Assembly (NCBI GenBank): GCA_041906305.1
Contig: JAYRJL010000001.1
Coordinates: forward strand, 930,001 to 994,000
Length of the DNA: 64,000 nucleotides
Direction: 5' to 3'
Source: SHVZ01 sp041906305
GTDB taxonomy: Bacteria > Pseudomonadota > Alphaproteobacteria > SHVZ01
Both the position numbers and the translations under genes were made by a program. Positions 7,913 through 19,680 of the stretch are shown piece after piece (position 1 is the first letter of the stretch; each line of letters opens with the position of its first letter). The notes under the pieces were generated by a model, which saw only the letters and a list, made by a program, of their open reading frames with translations, was not told where the DNA came from and searched no databases.

Positions 7913-10238
7913 AGCGCGAGTAGCCGCAGCTCGTGCAGAGGTCGCATCCCTCCTGGCGGATCAGCGACGGCTGGCCGCAGCGGACGCATTGTCTCGGCTT
8001 GGCGCCGGTCGGGCTCGGCAGGCCCACGACCTTGCGCTCGGCCTCCGCCTCGATCTCGGCGCCGGGCGGCTGCAGGAAGCCGATGTCGACCATGTGCCGT
8101 TCGATCACGTCGCCGATCGCCGCCAGCAGCGAGGGGACGTAGCGCCCGCCCATCCACTGGCCGCCGCGCGGATCGAACACCGCCTTCAGCTCCTCGACGA
8201 CGAAGGTGACGTCGCCGCCGCGGCGGAAGACCGCCGAGATCATGCGGGTCAGCGCCACGGTCCAGGCATAGTGCTCGGTGTTCTTCGAATTGATGAACAC
8301 CTCGAACGGCCGGCGGCGTCCGTCCTGGATGATGTCGTTGAGCGTGATGTAGATCGCATGGTCGCTCTCCGGCCACTTGATCTTGTAGGTCTTGCCCGGA
8401 AGCTCTTCCGGCCGGTTCAGCGGCTGGGTCATGTAGACGACGCCGCCCGCGTCCAGCATGTCCGCCGGCTTCGCGGTGATGTGGGTCGTCTTCGGCGTCT
8501 CCAGCGGCAGCTCGCGCTGGTCGGTGGTCTCGGGCTTCACCGACAGCACCGATCCGGTGACGTCGTTCGGCCGGTAGGTCGTGCAGCCCTTGCAGCCGAG
8601 ATCGTAGGCCTGCTGATAGATGTCCTTGAAGGAGTCGAAGTCGAGCTCGGCCGGGACGTTGATGGTCTTGGAGATCGAGCTGTCGATGTACTTCTGGACC
8701 GCCGCCTGCATGACGACATGGTCGCCGGGCGCCAGCGTCTGGGCGTTGACGAAGTAGTCGGGCAGCGGCGCGTTCTCGCCCTTGATCCGGCGGAAGGCGC
8801 GATAGGCGGCGTCGGTGACCTCTTCCTGGCGGCGGGTGCCGTCCGGCATCAGGACCTGGCGGGTGTAGCTGTAGCTGAACACCGGCTCGAGGCCGGAGGA
8901 GACGTTGTCGGCGAGAAGCGAGATCGTGCCGGTCGGAGCGATCGAGGTCAGCAGCGAGTTCCGGATGCCGTACCTGGCGATGTCTGCGCGAAGCTCGGCA
9001 TCGAGCTCGCCGATGGATTCGCCGGCGATGTACTTCTCCGCATCGAACAGCGGGAAGGGCCCCTTTTCCTTGGCGATCTCGACCGAGGCGGCATAGGCGG
9101 CGCGGCGCAGCGTCGACATCCAGGTCTCGGTCAGGCGCACGGCCTCCTCGCTGCCGTAGCGGGCGCGGCAGTAGAGAAGGGCATCGGCGAGCCCGGTGAC
9201 GCCGAGGCCGATGCGGCGCTTCGCCTTCGCTTCCTCGGCCTGCTGCGGCAGCGGGAAGTTGGAAACGTCGACGACGTCGTCCATGAGGCGGACCGCGACC
9301 GCGGTCAGCTTCGACAGGCGGTCGAGATCGAGCGACGCGCCCTCCTCGAACGGGCTCGAGACCAGCCGCGCCAGGTTGATCGAGCCGAGCAGGCAGGCGC
9401 CGTAGGGCGGCAGCGGCTGCTCGCCGCAGGGATTCGTCGCCGCGATCGTCTCGGCGTACCAGAGATTGTTCCGCTTGTTGATGCGGTCGATGAAGATCAC
9501 GCCGGGCTCGGCATAGGCGTATGTCGCCCGCATGATCTTGTCCCAGAGCGCGCGCGCCTGGACGGTCTTGAAGGTGGTGCCGTTGAAGTGCAGCTCCCAG
9601 GCCTGATCCTCGCGCACTGCCTGCATGAAGGCGTCGGTGACCAGGACCGAGAGGTTGAACATGCGGAGCCGGCCGGGCTCCTGCTTGGCATCGATGAACG
9701 CCTCGATGTCCGGATGATCGCAGCGGAGGGTCGCCATCATCGCGCCGCGACGGCTGCCGGCGCTCATGATGGTCCGGCACATCGCGTCCCAGACGTCCAT
9801 GAACGACAGCGGGCCAGAAGCGTCGGCGCCGACGCCCTTCACCGGCGCGCCCTTCGGGCGCAGCGTCGAGAAGTCGTAGCCGATGCCGCCCCCCTGCTGC
9901 ATGGTCAGCGCCGCCTCGCGCAGATGCGCGAAGATGCCGCCCATGTCGTCGGGGATCGTGCCCATGACGAAGCAGTTGAACAGGGTCACCTGACGCGCGG
10001 TGCCGGCGCCGGCGATGATGCGGCCGGCCGGCAGGAACTCGAGATCGGCCATCGCCGCCTCGAACTTCGCCGCCCATGCGGCGCGCAGCTCCGGCTTCTC
10101 AGCCTCGGCCACGGACGTCGCGACGCGGCGCCAAGTGTCGGCCAGGGTTTTGTCCACGGGCTGCCCATCGGCGCCCTTGAACCGATACTTCATGTCCCAG
10201 ATCTGCTGGGAGATCGCCGCGACCTGAACCTGGCTCAT
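7905..10238 (-). CDS. nrdJ: Adenosylcobalamin-dependent (class II) ribonucleoside-diphosphate reductase
   Basis: A 777-residue enzyme that reduces ribonucleotides to deoxyribonucleotides using an adenosylcobalamin-derived radical, so it works with or without oxygen. FNCFVMGTIPDD contains one of the reducible cysteines (Cys89); NPCGEQPLPPYGACLLGSINLARL carries the invariant Asn269-Cys271-Glu273 active site. The C-terminus ends in a four-cysteine zinc-ribbon-like tail (CVRCG...CDLCTSCG), the shuttle and metal site seen in this subtype. No nrdB-like small subunit is nearby, as expected for class II. Neither a cobalamin riboswitch nor an NrdR box was recognised in the leader. The histidine kinase gene overlaps its 3' end. 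Confidence 0.95.
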   Translation of the reverse strand: MSQVQVAAISQQIWDMKYRFKGADGQPVDKTLADTWRRVATSVAEAEKPELRAAWAAKFEAAMADLEFLPAGRIIAGAGTARQVTLFNCFVMGTIPDDMGGIFAHLREAALTMQQGGGIGYDFSTLRPKGAPVKGVGADASGPLSFMDVWDAMCRTIMSAGSRRGAMMATLRCDHPDIEAFIDAKQEPGRLRMFNLSVLVTDAFMQAVREDQAWELHFNGTTFKTVQARALWDKIMRATYAYAEPGVIFIDRINKRNNLWYAETIAATNPCGEQPLPPYGACLLGSINLARLVSSPFEEGASLDLDRLSKLTAVAVRLMDDVVDVSNFPLPQQAEEAKAKRRIGLGVTGLADALLYCRARYGSEEAVRLTETWMSTLRRAAYAASVEIAKEKGPFPLFDAEKYIAGESIGELDAELRADIARYGIRNSLLTSIAPTGTISLLADNVSSGLEPVFSYSYTRQVLMPDGTRRQEEVTDAAYRAFRRIKGENAPLPDYFVNAQTLAPGDHVVMQAAVQKYIDSSISKTINVPAELDFDSFKDIYQQAYDLGCKGCTTYRPNDVTGSVLSVKPETTDQRELPLETPKTTHITAKPADMLDAGGVVYMTQPLNRPEELPGKTYKIKWPESDHAIYITLNDIIQDGRRRPFEVFINSKNTEHYAWTVALTRMISAVFRRGGDVTFVVEELKAVFDPRGGQWMGGRYVPSLLAAIGDVIERHMVDIGFLQPPGAEIEAEAERKVVGLPSPTGAKPRQCVRCGQPSLIRQEGCDLCTSCGYSRCG

Positions 10239-10471
10239 GCTGGACTCTTGCTGAAGCTTCGCCCGGGGCCGATGTGACCCTAAGCTATTGAAAATTCATG
10301 ATGAAACCGCCACGGAGCGGGAACAAAAAGTATACGGTGCGCGCCGCCTCCAGTCAAACCGACCTAGGTACGGTGGCCGTCTGGATCCGACGCCCCCATA
10401 CGCTGACCTGCCGTCGCGCCGATGTCGAGAATCGGCTTAAGGTCGCGCCATCAAGAATTCGGGGGCCGACC

Positions 10472-11617
10472 ATGCCGCGCGTGAAGAAGATACCTCTCGT
10501 CTCGATGACTCCGGGGACCAGCCGCGAGCTGACCGTCTGGCGCTGGGGCAAGGCAGGTGCCCGGCCCAAGGCCTATCTGCAGGCATCGATCCACGCCAAC
10601 GAGCTTCCGGGCGCAATGGCGATCCATCACCTGGCGCCGATGCTCGACGCGGCGGAGAAGAAGGGGCAGATCAAGGGCGAGATCGTCGTCCTGCCGCACT
10701 GCAATCCGATCGGCCTCTCGCAGCTCGTCGGCAACACGCATGCCGGCCGCTACGACCATCTCGGACGCGAGAACTTCAACCGCAACTACCCGGACCTGTT
10801 CGCGCCGGTGGCGGAGAAGGTCGGCAGGAAGCTCGGCAAGGATGCGGCGGCCAACGTCGCGATGATCCGGAAGGCGGCGCTCAAGCACCTTTCGGAGCTC
10901 GCGCCGATGAAGGAGCTGGACCAGATGCGGATCCAGCTGATGTCGATGTCGGCGGATGCCGACATGGTGCTGGACCTCCATTGCGATGCCGAGGCGTCGC
11001 TGCATCTGTTCATGAGCAAGCGCGACTGGCCGAGCGCGCGCGACCTCGCAGCCCAGCTCGGCGTCGAGGCCACCGTCTACAACGCACCCTATCCGCAGAC
11101 GATGACCTTCTCCGGCGCCAACGGCGCGTTCTGGGCCAAGCTGCAGGAGAAGTTCCCGGCCGCGGCGATCCCGCAGGCCTGCCTCTCGGTCACGGTGGAA
11201 TATCGCGGGCAGCACGACGTGAACCACGGGCTGGGCGCGTCGGACGCGTCCAACCTGTTCAAGTTCCTGCAGCGGCGCGGCGTGATCGGCGGCAATCCGG
11301 GGCCGCTGCCGAAGCTCAGGAACGAGGCGACGCCGATGTCCGGCATGGACGTGGGCTACGTCCCCCGCAACGGCGTGCTGGTCTATCTGAAGCCGAAGGG
11401 GGCCAAGGTGAAGACGGGCGAGGCGATCGCCGAGGTCATCGACTTCTACGATCCGAACCCGAAGACCAACCGCACCAGGATGGTCTCGCGAACGGACGGT
11501 ATCCTGTTCAGCCGGAAGCTCGACGGCCGACTCTGCTGGCCCGGGATGGTCGCCTTCCGAATCGCCGGGGCGAAGGACCTGCCGCATCGTAAGGGCTTGA
11601 GCGGATTGGACGACTGA
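10472..11617 (+). CDS. Succinylglutamate desuccinylase/aspartoacylase family protein
   Basis: A 381-residue zinc carboxypeptidase-fold protein (M14-like AstE/AspA family). The zinc site is readable: QASIHANELPGAMAIHHL (HxxE) and VLDLHCDAEASLHLF with the third ligand His, with GRENFNRNYPDLF providing substrate Arg/Asn. The family removes N-acyl groups from amino acids or related amides; the substrate here is unknown. The ATG at 10472 is chosen because homology-like sequence begins there; the open frame extends 58 codons upstream through a stretch that looks like promoter rather than protein. The gene lies divergent from nrdJ. No signal peptide is seen, so it is cytoplasmic. Confidence 0.82.
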   Translation: MPRVKKIPLVSMTPGTSRELTVWRWGKAGARPKAYLQASIHANELPGAMAIHHLAPMLDAAEKKGQIKGEIVVLPHCNPIGLSQLVGNTHAGRYDHLGRENFNRNYPDLFAPVAEKVGRKLGKDAAANVAMIRKAALKHLSELAPMKELDQMRIQLMSMSADADMVLDLHCDAEASLHLFMSKRDWPSARDLAAQLGVEATVYNAPYPQTMTFSGANGAFWAKLQEKFPAAAIPQACLSVTVEYRGQHDVNHGLGASDASNLFKFLQRRGVIGGNPGPLPKLRNEATPMSGMDVGYVPRNGVLVYLKPKGAKVKTGEAIAEVIDFYDPNPKTNRTRMVSRTDGILFSRKLDGRLCWPGMVAFRIAGAKDLPHRKGLSGLDD

Positions 11618-11734
11618 CGGCCGCCGGGGGCGTCCTTGACGCCCCCGGACCCCGTTCCTAGATTCAAAGCCATCGGGCGCCGCCTCACCGGCGCCTTTCG
11701 CGTCTTCAAAGCCTCCATTCCCCGGGGAACCGCC

Positions 11735-12061
11735 ATGTCCGAGAACACGACCAAAGTCAGCGACGCCACCTTCGAGGCCGACGTCCTCCGTTCGTCCCGT
11801 CCGGTGCTGGTGGATTTCTGGGCGGAGTGGTGCGGGCCCTGCAAGATGATCGGCCCGTCGCTCGAGGAGCTGGCGAAGGAGTACGGCGAGAAGGTCACCA
11901 TCGCCAAGGTGAACATCGACGAGAGCCCGTCGGTGGCGAGCCGCTACAACGTGCGCTCGATCCCGGCGCTGATGGTCTTCAAGGGCGGCCAGGTCGCCGC
12001 CAGCCGCATTGGCGCGATGCCGAAGAACAAGATCAAGGAGTGGGTCGACTCCGTCATCTGA
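11735..12061 (+). CDS. trxA: Thioredoxin
   Basis: A 108-residue classical thioredoxin. VLVDFWAEWCGPCKMIGPSLEELAKEY carries the redox pair Cys33/Cys36, and RSIPALMVFKGG contains the cis-proline. It reduces cytoplasmic disulfides, including those of ribonucleotide reductase and peroxiredoxins, using thioredoxin reductase, which is not in this window. The ATG at 11735 gives the normal family length; the frame is open upstream but without similarity. The gene is followed immediately by a strong hairpin terminator. In many relatives trxA follows folC on the same strand; here it lies on the opposite strand with a GST gene between them. Confidence 0.96.
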   Translation: MSENTTKVSDATFEADVLRSSRPVLVDFWAEWCGPCKMIGPSLEELAKEYGEKVTIAKVNIDESPSVASRYNVRSIPALMVFKGGQVAASRIGAMPKNKIKEWVDSVI

Positions 12062-12086
12062 CGGCCGATCAGCTCTCGTCGTCTCG

Positions 12087-12120
12087 AACGGGCGCCGTCA
12101 GGCGCCCGTTTGGTTTTGGT
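12087..12120 (+). terminator. Rho-independent terminator of trxA
   Basis: A perfect 10 bp stem (12087-12096 with 12101-12110) closed by a GTCA tetraloop is followed by a T-rich stretch (TGGTTTTGGT). It sits 26 bp after the thioredoxin stop codon. The hairpin also covers the last codons and stop of the convergent GST gene, so it may serve both directions. Confidence 0.85.
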
Positions 12121-12703
12121 TGAGGGCCCAGGCCCGCTTGTAAGCGGGACGCGCGATGCAGCGCTGGACGTAGGCGGCGCTGGCCGGCTTCAGCGTCACG
12201 AGCTTGAAGCCGTCGCTGGCGAAGTAGAGATCGCCGCCGATCATGACGTCGGCGGCGGAGAACCTCTCGCCGAGGATCCAAGGTCCCCCGGCAGCCAGCG
12301 TCTCGTCGATCACGTCGAAGACCCGGTCGAAGTCTCCCCAGCCGGCTTGGCTCGATGGGATCTTCACATTGGCGACCTTCTGCACGATCGCCGCCTCGAT
12401 GTTGGCGTGAAAGACCAGCCACTGCAGATATCGTCCGCGTCTCGGATCGCCGATCGGCGGCGCGAGGTTCGCCTCGGGGCATCGCTCGGCGACGTAGGCG
12501 ACGATCGCGGCGGACTCCGCGACCATCGTCTCGTCGTCGGTCAGTGCCGGGACCTTCTCCATCGGATTGATGCGATGGTATTCGGGCGACGACTGCTTGC
12601 CGTTGGCGAAGTCGACCAGCTCCTTCTCGTAGGGAGCGCCGGCCTCTTCCAGGATCCAGAACGCCCTCAGCGAACGAGTCTTCGGCGCGTAGTAGACCTT
12701 CAT
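12098..12703 (-). CDS. Glutathione S-transferase family protein
   Basis: A 201-residue protein with the GST layout: an N-terminal thioredoxin-fold domain (MKVYYAPKTRSLRAFWILEEAG, then NPMEKVPALTDDETMVAESAAIVAYVAERCP, containing the cis-Pro and the Glu-Ser glutathione gamma-glutamyl site) and a helical C-terminal domain with WILGERFSAADVMIGGDLYF (N-capping box). The Ser in TRS could be the activating residue. Substrate is unknown. Its end overlaps the trxA terminator. It follows folC by 31 bp on the same strand and may be the last gene of that operon, replacing trxA, which is usually found in that place in relatives. Confidence 0.88.
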   Translation of the reverse strand: MKVYYAPKTRSLRAFWILEEAGAPYEKELVDFANGKQSSPEYHRINPMEKVPALTDDETMVAESAAIVAYVAERCPEANLAPPIGDPRRGRYLQWLVFHANIEAAIVQKVANVKIPSSQAGWGDFDRVFDVIDETLAAGGPWILGERFSAADVMIGGDLYFASDGFKLVTLKPASAAYVQRCIARPAYKRAWALNQNQTGA

Positions 12704-12734
12704 GGCGATGGGTCGCCTCCGTGATACGGAAGAC

Positions 12735-14033
12735 TCAACCGTTCTCGGCCAAAACCGATCCCGCGAGGTAGAGCGAGCCGCAGATCAGGATGCGGCTCGC
12801 GGCGCCGCCCTTGGCGACGATGTCGGAGACCGCCGCAGCGACGCTCGGCGAGGCGGTGCCCGGCAGCCCCAGCTCGCGCGCGGCGGCGGCGATCGTCTCC
12901 GGGTCGTGGCTCGACGGAAGATCGGGAATGGGCACGCCGTGGACGCTGTCGACGAGGCCGAGGAAGGGCCTGAAGATCGGCTGCGGCTGCCGCTGCTTCT
13001 GAGTCGAGAAGATGATGTGAAGCGGGCGACGGGGCCAGGTCCGCATCGTCGCCGCCACGACCTCGGCGCCGCCGGCATTGTGCGTGCCGTCGAGCCAGAT
13101 CGACCATCCCGCCGGAACGGCTTCGACAAGCGGCCCTTTGGTCAGCCGCTGGAGGCGTGCCGGCCAGCGGACGGTACCGAGGCCGGCGGCAATGGCGTCG
13201 TCGGATACCTTGATCTCCGGACAGGCCTCCAGCACGGCGATGGCGGTGCCGGCGTTCGGATACTGGTAGTCGCCGAGCAGGCCCGGCTTCGGCAGCAGGC
13301 GCTTCCCCTTGGCGCTCTCGTAGCCGAGGCGGCCGTCCGTCTCTCGCCATGCCTTCCATTCGTGCCCCGCGCGGAACAGCGGGGCGCCGATCGCAGCGGC
13401 CTTGGCGTCGAAGACGGACGCTGCCTCCGGCTCCTGCGGTCCGATGATCGCCGGGCAGCCGGGCTTCATGATCTCGGCCTTCTCGGCCGCGATCTTCGCC
13501 AGCGTGTCGCCGAGGAATTCCATGTGATCGAACGAGATCGGCGTGATCGCCGCCGCTGCCGGCTTGTCGACCATGTTGGTCGCATCCAGCCGTCCGCCGA
13601 GGCCGGTCTCGAGCAGAACGACGTCGCCCGAGACGCGCGAGAAGGCGACGAAGGCGGACGCCGTGATCAGCTCGAAATGCTGCGGCGAGATTCCCTCGCC
13701 GGCGCGCGCGACTTCCTCGAGAAGCTCGGCCAGCAGTTCCGCCTCGATGTCATGGCCGGCGAGATAGATCCGCTCGGTCACGCTGACGAGGTCGGGCGAG
13801 ATCGTCATGTGGACCTTGAGGCCGGCCGCCTCGCACATGGCGCGAAGGAAGGCGACCAGCGAGCCCTTGCCGTTGGTGCCCGCCACATGGATCGCCGGCG
13901 GGATGCGCTTCTGCGGATTGCCGAGGCGCGCCAGCAGCGACCGCATCTTGTCGAGCGAGAACTTGCCGGGATGGGTGCGCTGCGCCTTGAGCGGATCGAG
14001 GATCCGGTTGATGCGCTCGATAGGCGTGGGCAC
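12735..14033 (-). CDS. folC: Bifunctional folylpolyglutamate synthase/dihydrofolate synthase
   Basis: A 432-residue Mur-ligase-like enzyme that adds glutamate to dihydropteroate and to reduced folates. IHVAGTNGKGSLVAFL is the ATP-binding P-loop, MTISPDLVSVTERIYL the folate segment, LLETGLGGRLDATNMVDKPAAAAITPISFDHMEFLGDTLAKIAAEKAEIMKPG the metal/ATP core, and WLDGTHNAGGAEVV the C-terminal Mur-like region. It lies 7 bp downstream of accD, the standard accD-folC arrangement of proteobacteria. Cytoplasmic; complete length. Confidence 0.95.
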   Translation of the reverse strand: MPTPIERINRILDPLKAQRTHPGKFSLDKMRSLLARLGNPQKRIPPAIHVAGTNGKGSLVAFLRAMCEAAGLKVHMTISPDLVSVTERIYLAGHDIEAELLAELLEEVARAGEGISPQHFELITASAFVAFSRVSGDVVLLETGLGGRLDATNMVDKPAAAAITPISFDHMEFLGDTLAKIAAEKAEIMKPGCPAIIGPQEPEAASVFDAKAAAIGAPLFRAGHEWKAWRETDGRLGYESAKGKRLLPKPGLLGDYQYPNAGTAIAVLEACPEIKVSDDAIAAGLGTVRWPARLQRLTKGPLVEAVPAGWSIWLDGTHNAGGAEVVAATMRTWPRRPLHIIFSTQKQRQPQPIFRPFLGLVDSVHGVPIPDLPSSHDPETIAAAARELGLPGTASPSVAAAVSDIVAKGGAASRILICGSLYLAGSVLAENG

Positions 14034-14040
14034 GGCGCCC

Positions 14041-14955
14041 TCAGCTCCGCGGCTGCTGCGGGATCTCGACTTCCGGCGTCGGCAGGGCGACCACCTCGGC
14101 CGACGGCTTCGGGCGCATCAGGAGGCCCAGGATGCGCGCGAGTGTGGCCTTCAGCTCGAGGCGCGGCACCACCAGGTCGACCATGCCGTGATCGTTCAGG
14201 TACTCGGCACGCTGGAAGCCTTCCGGCAGCTTCTCTCGGATGGTCTCCTGGATCACGCGCTGGCCGGCGAAGCCGATCAGGCTGCCCGGCTCCGCGATAT
14301 GGACGTCGCCCAGCATGGCGAACGATGCCGTGACGCCGCCGGTGGTCGGATCGGTCAGGAGCACGACGTAGGGGAGGCCGGCGGACTTCACTTCCTCGAC
14401 CGCGAGGACCGTGCGCGGCATCTGCATCAGCGAGAGGATGCCCTCCTGCATCCGCGCTCCGCCCGATGCCGGGATCGCGATCAGCGCCGCCTGCTGCAGC
14501 TTGGCGAGGCGCGCGGCGGCAAGGAAGGCCTCGCCGACGGCGACGCCCATCGAGCCCGCCATGAAGTCGAAGTTGAAGACGGCGGCGACCGCCGGCAGCC
14601 CGCCGATCGTGCCGTGGGCGACGATGATCGCATCCTGCTCGGACGTCTCGTTCTGCGCATCCTTGAGGCGCTCGGTGTAGCGCTTGCGGTCGCGGAAGCG
14701 GAGCGGGTCGACCGGCGCCTTCGGCAGCTCGATGCGCGTGAAGCGGCCGTCGTCGAACAGCATTCCGAGCCGCTTCAGCGCCGGCAGACGCAGGTGATGG
14801 CCGCATTTGTCGCAGACGAAGAGGTTGGCCTCGAGGTCGCGATGGAAGATCATCTGCCCGCAACCCGGGCACTTGTGCCAGAGGTTGTCCGGCGTATCGC
14901 GCTGCTTCACCAGCGCGCGGAGCTTCGGGCGGACGAAGTTGGTGAGCCAGTTCAT
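14041..14955 (-). CDS. accD: Acetyl-CoA carboxylase carboxyltransferase subunit beta
   Basis: A 304-residue subunit that, with AccA, transfers carboxyl from carboxybiotin to acetyl-CoA to form malonyl-CoA for fatty acid synthesis. The N-terminal zinc ribbon is intact (CPGCG...CDKCG, near residues 29-51). The crotonase-like core includes FNFDFMAGSMGVAVGEAFL, SGGARMQEGILSLMQM and YVVLLTDPTTGGVTASFAMLGDVHIAEPGSLIGFAGQRVI. It overlaps trpA by 4 nt and precedes folC, the usual trpBA-accD-folC order. Cytoplasmic. The C-terminal 20 residues are Pro-rich and variable. Confidence 0.96.
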   Translation of the reverse strand: MNWLTNFVRPKLRALVKQRDTPDNLWHKCPGCGQMIFHRDLEANLFVCDKCGHHLRLPALKRLGMLFDDGRFTRIELPKAPVDPLRFRDRKRYTERLKDAQNETSEQDAIIVAHGTIGGLPAVAAVFNFDFMAGSMGVAVGEAFLAAARLAKLQQAALIAIPASGGARMQEGILSLMQMPRTVLAVEEVKSAGLPYVVLLTDPTTGGVTASFAMLGDVHIAEPGSLIGFAGQRVIQETIREKLPEGFQRAEYLNDHGMVDLVVPRLELKATLARILGLLMRPKPSAEVVALPTPEVEIPQQPRS

Positions 14956-15769
14956 GCGCCGGCCCTCGCGCCGCGGACGCCGGCGGCAAGCTCGGCGATG
15001 AACTTGTGGGTCTTTGCCACCGCCTCGGTCGGCTGCTTCAGGTTCTCGGCGATGACCTTGACCACCGCGGTGCCGACGACGACCGCATCGGCAACCTTGG
15101 CGACGGCGGCCGCCTGGGCCGGCGTGTTGATGCCGAAGCCGACGGCGATCGGCATGTCGGTCGCGCGCTTCAGCCGTGTCACCGCCTGCTCGATGTGCGT
15201 GGTGTCTGCCGAGGCGGTGCCGGTGATGCCGAGGATCGAGACGTAGTAGACGAAGCCGGTGCTGTTGGAGAGCACCTTCGGCAGGCGCGCGTCATCGGTC
15301 GTCGGGGTCGCGAGGCGGATGAAGGCGAGGTCCTTCTTGAGCGCCGGCAGGCAAAGCTCGGCATCTTCCTCAGGCGGCATGTCGACCATGATCAGACCGT
15401 CGACGCCGGCCTTGATCGCATCGTCGAGGAAGCGGTCGACGCCGTAGATGTAGACGGGGTTGTAGTAGCCCATGAGCACCAGCGGCGTGGTCCTGTCGCT
15501 CTCGCGGAAAGCGCGGACGAGGTCGAGCGTCTTCTTCAGCGTCATGCCGGCCTTGAGCGCACGCAGGCCTGCCGCCTGGATCGCGGGGCCATCGGCCATC
15601 GGGTCGGTGAAAGGCATGCCGACCTCGATCAGGTCGGCGCCGGCCGCGGGCAGGCCCTTCAACAGGTCGAGCGAGGTCTTCGGGTCGGGATCGCCGGCGG
15701 TGATGAAGATCACCAGTCCGGCGCGATTCGCCTTCTTGAGCTCGGCGAAGCGGTCGGCGATGCGCTTGG

Positions 15770-15773
<4 letters not shown>
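14952..15773 (-). CDS. trpA: Tryptophan synthase alpha subunit
   Basis: A 273-residue TIM barrel that cleaves indole-3-glycerol phosphate to indole, passed through a tunnel to TrpB. LIEVGMPFTDPMADGPAIQAA supplies the catalytic Glu and Asp; GVDGLIMVDMPPEED and PIAVGFGINTPAQAAAVAKVADAVVVGTAVV form the phosphate site and barrel end. The ATG at 15771-15773 overlaps the trpB stop by 4 nt; a longer open frame upstream is a shadow of trpB. Complete and normal length for the family. Confidence 0.96.
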
Positions 15774-16990
<1,217 letters not shown>

Positions 16991-17088
16991 GAATCCGCCG
17001 TTTTGGTTGTCGCTCCGGCGCTTCCGGAGCGGCCGGCACTATGCGGAAGCGGGGGGGCGGACGCAAGCGGCCACAAAGGCTCGATTTT

Positions 17089-18128
<1,040 letters not shown>

Positions 18129-18132
<4 letters not shown>

Positions 18133-19676
18133 CGTCCGGCGATCCGGCGCGACTCGCGGTAGAGAAGCCAGGTGGCTGGGATGGAGAGAAGAACCATGAT
18201 CGTCGCGTAGGGCGCCGCCGCAGCATAATCGAGCTCGGCGGTCTCCGCCCAGAAGGTCGTGGCGAGCGTGCGCGTGCCGTTCGGCGCCAGCAGGAGCGTC
18301 GCGGTCAGCTCGGTGGTGATCGCGAGAAAGACCAGCGCAGCGCCGGCGGCGGCGCCGGGCGCGGCCAGGCGCGCGGTGATCGTCCAGAGCGCATGTCCCG
18401 GCGAGCGGCCGAGGCTCTGGGCGACGTGCTCGAGCTCGGGCGGCACCTGCGCGATGCTGGCGCGGACGGCGACCAGGGCGCGCGGCAGGAACATCAGAAG
18501 ATAGGCGAGAAGCACGGTGAACAGGGTCTGGTAGAGCGGCAACGCGACGCGGACCGTCACGGTCACCAGCGCCAGCGCCACCACGATCCCGGGCAGCGAG
18601 CTCGCGACGTAGTTGATGCCTTCGAGCGCGCGGATGAGGGGACCCGGCGCGCGGATCGCGAGCCAGGCGACCGGCGCGGCGGCGAGGGTCGTGATCAGCG
18701 CGCCGACACCGGCAAGGCCGAGCGTCTGCGCGATCGCCGGTGCGAGCTCGGCGAGACGCCAGACCTCCAGGCCTCCGAGGGCGAGCCAGATCGAGAGCGT
18801 GGTCAGCGGTACGCCGAGAGCGAGCATCGCGACCCAGGCGAACAGGAGCAGCGCGAAGCCGGTCGCGTTCGCGCCGAGGCGGCTGAGCGGCTGGCTTCGT
18901 GCCGCACCTGATCCGAGCCGCGCATAGCGCGCCCGTCCCCGGGTTCCGCCTTCGAGCGCCAGAAGGCCCAGGCAGCAGGCGACCAGGATCCCGGCAAGCA
19001 TGTTTGCGGCTGGGCCGCTGTAGGTCGACTGGAACTGATCGAGGATGGCCGTCGTGAAGGTGTCGAAGCGGAGCAGCGCGAACAGGCCGTACTCGGCGAG
19101 CAGATGCAGGCCGACCAGGAGCCCGCCGCCCCAGATCGCGAGCCTGAGCTGCGGCAGGACCACGCGGAGGAACACGCGGAACGGCGTCAGTCCGAGCGAT
19201 GCCGCGATGTCCTCGATGCCGGGGTCGAGCCGGCGCAACGTCGCTGCCGTCGGCAGATAGAGGAACGGGAAGTAGGCGAGGACGGCGACGAGCACTGCGG
19301 CGAGGAAGCCGTGCATCGCCGGAAACAGGCTGACCCACGCATAGCCGTGAACGAAGGCGGGCACGGCCAGCGGCGCCACAGCCACTGCCGACCAGAGACG
19401 CCGTCCCGGCAGGTCGCTCCGCTCCGTCAGCCAGGCGAGGCCGGTTCCGAGCGCGATGCAGATCGGCACCGCGACGAGGATCAGCATCACCGTATTTATC
19501 AGCAGCGTGCCGACGCGTGGCCGCCAAAGCAAATCGGCGATCGTCTGCGCGTCGGTCTCCAGCGTGACGGCAGCAATGAAGCCGAGCGGTATCAGCGCCG
19601 CGGCCGACACCAGGAAAGCGGCGGCGAACACCCAGCCGGCGGGACGCGAGATCCCTCTGGCCTGTGCGGCGCTCAC
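18129..19676 (-). CDS. fbpB: Iron(III) ABC transporter permease
   Basis: A 515-residue integral membrane protein with about twelve hydrophobic segments arranged as two fused permease halves, the usual FbpB/ThiP-type layout. EAA-like loops that contact the ATPase are visible in both halves (IEDIAASLGLTPFRVFLRVVLPQL and LEHVAQSLGRSPGHALWTITARLAAPG). It lies between fbpA (4 bp gap) and fbpC (4 nt overlap), so the three genes are cotranscribed. The protein forms the inner-membrane channel for the imported metal. Confidence 0.88.
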
Positions 19677-19680
19677 CTGA

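Noticed and set aside
7989..10277. Long plus-strand open frame antisense to nrdJ
   Set aside because: Shadow of nrdJ, which has complete motifs; the antisense protein is low in complexity.
10239..10471. Cobalamin riboswitch or NrdR boxes before nrdJ
   Set aside because: No B12 box or paired NrdR palindromes could be recognised in the 233 bp gap.
17011..17031. trp attenuator before trpB
   Set aside because: There is a GC-rich 8 bp hairpin but no Trp-rich leader peptide and no U tract.
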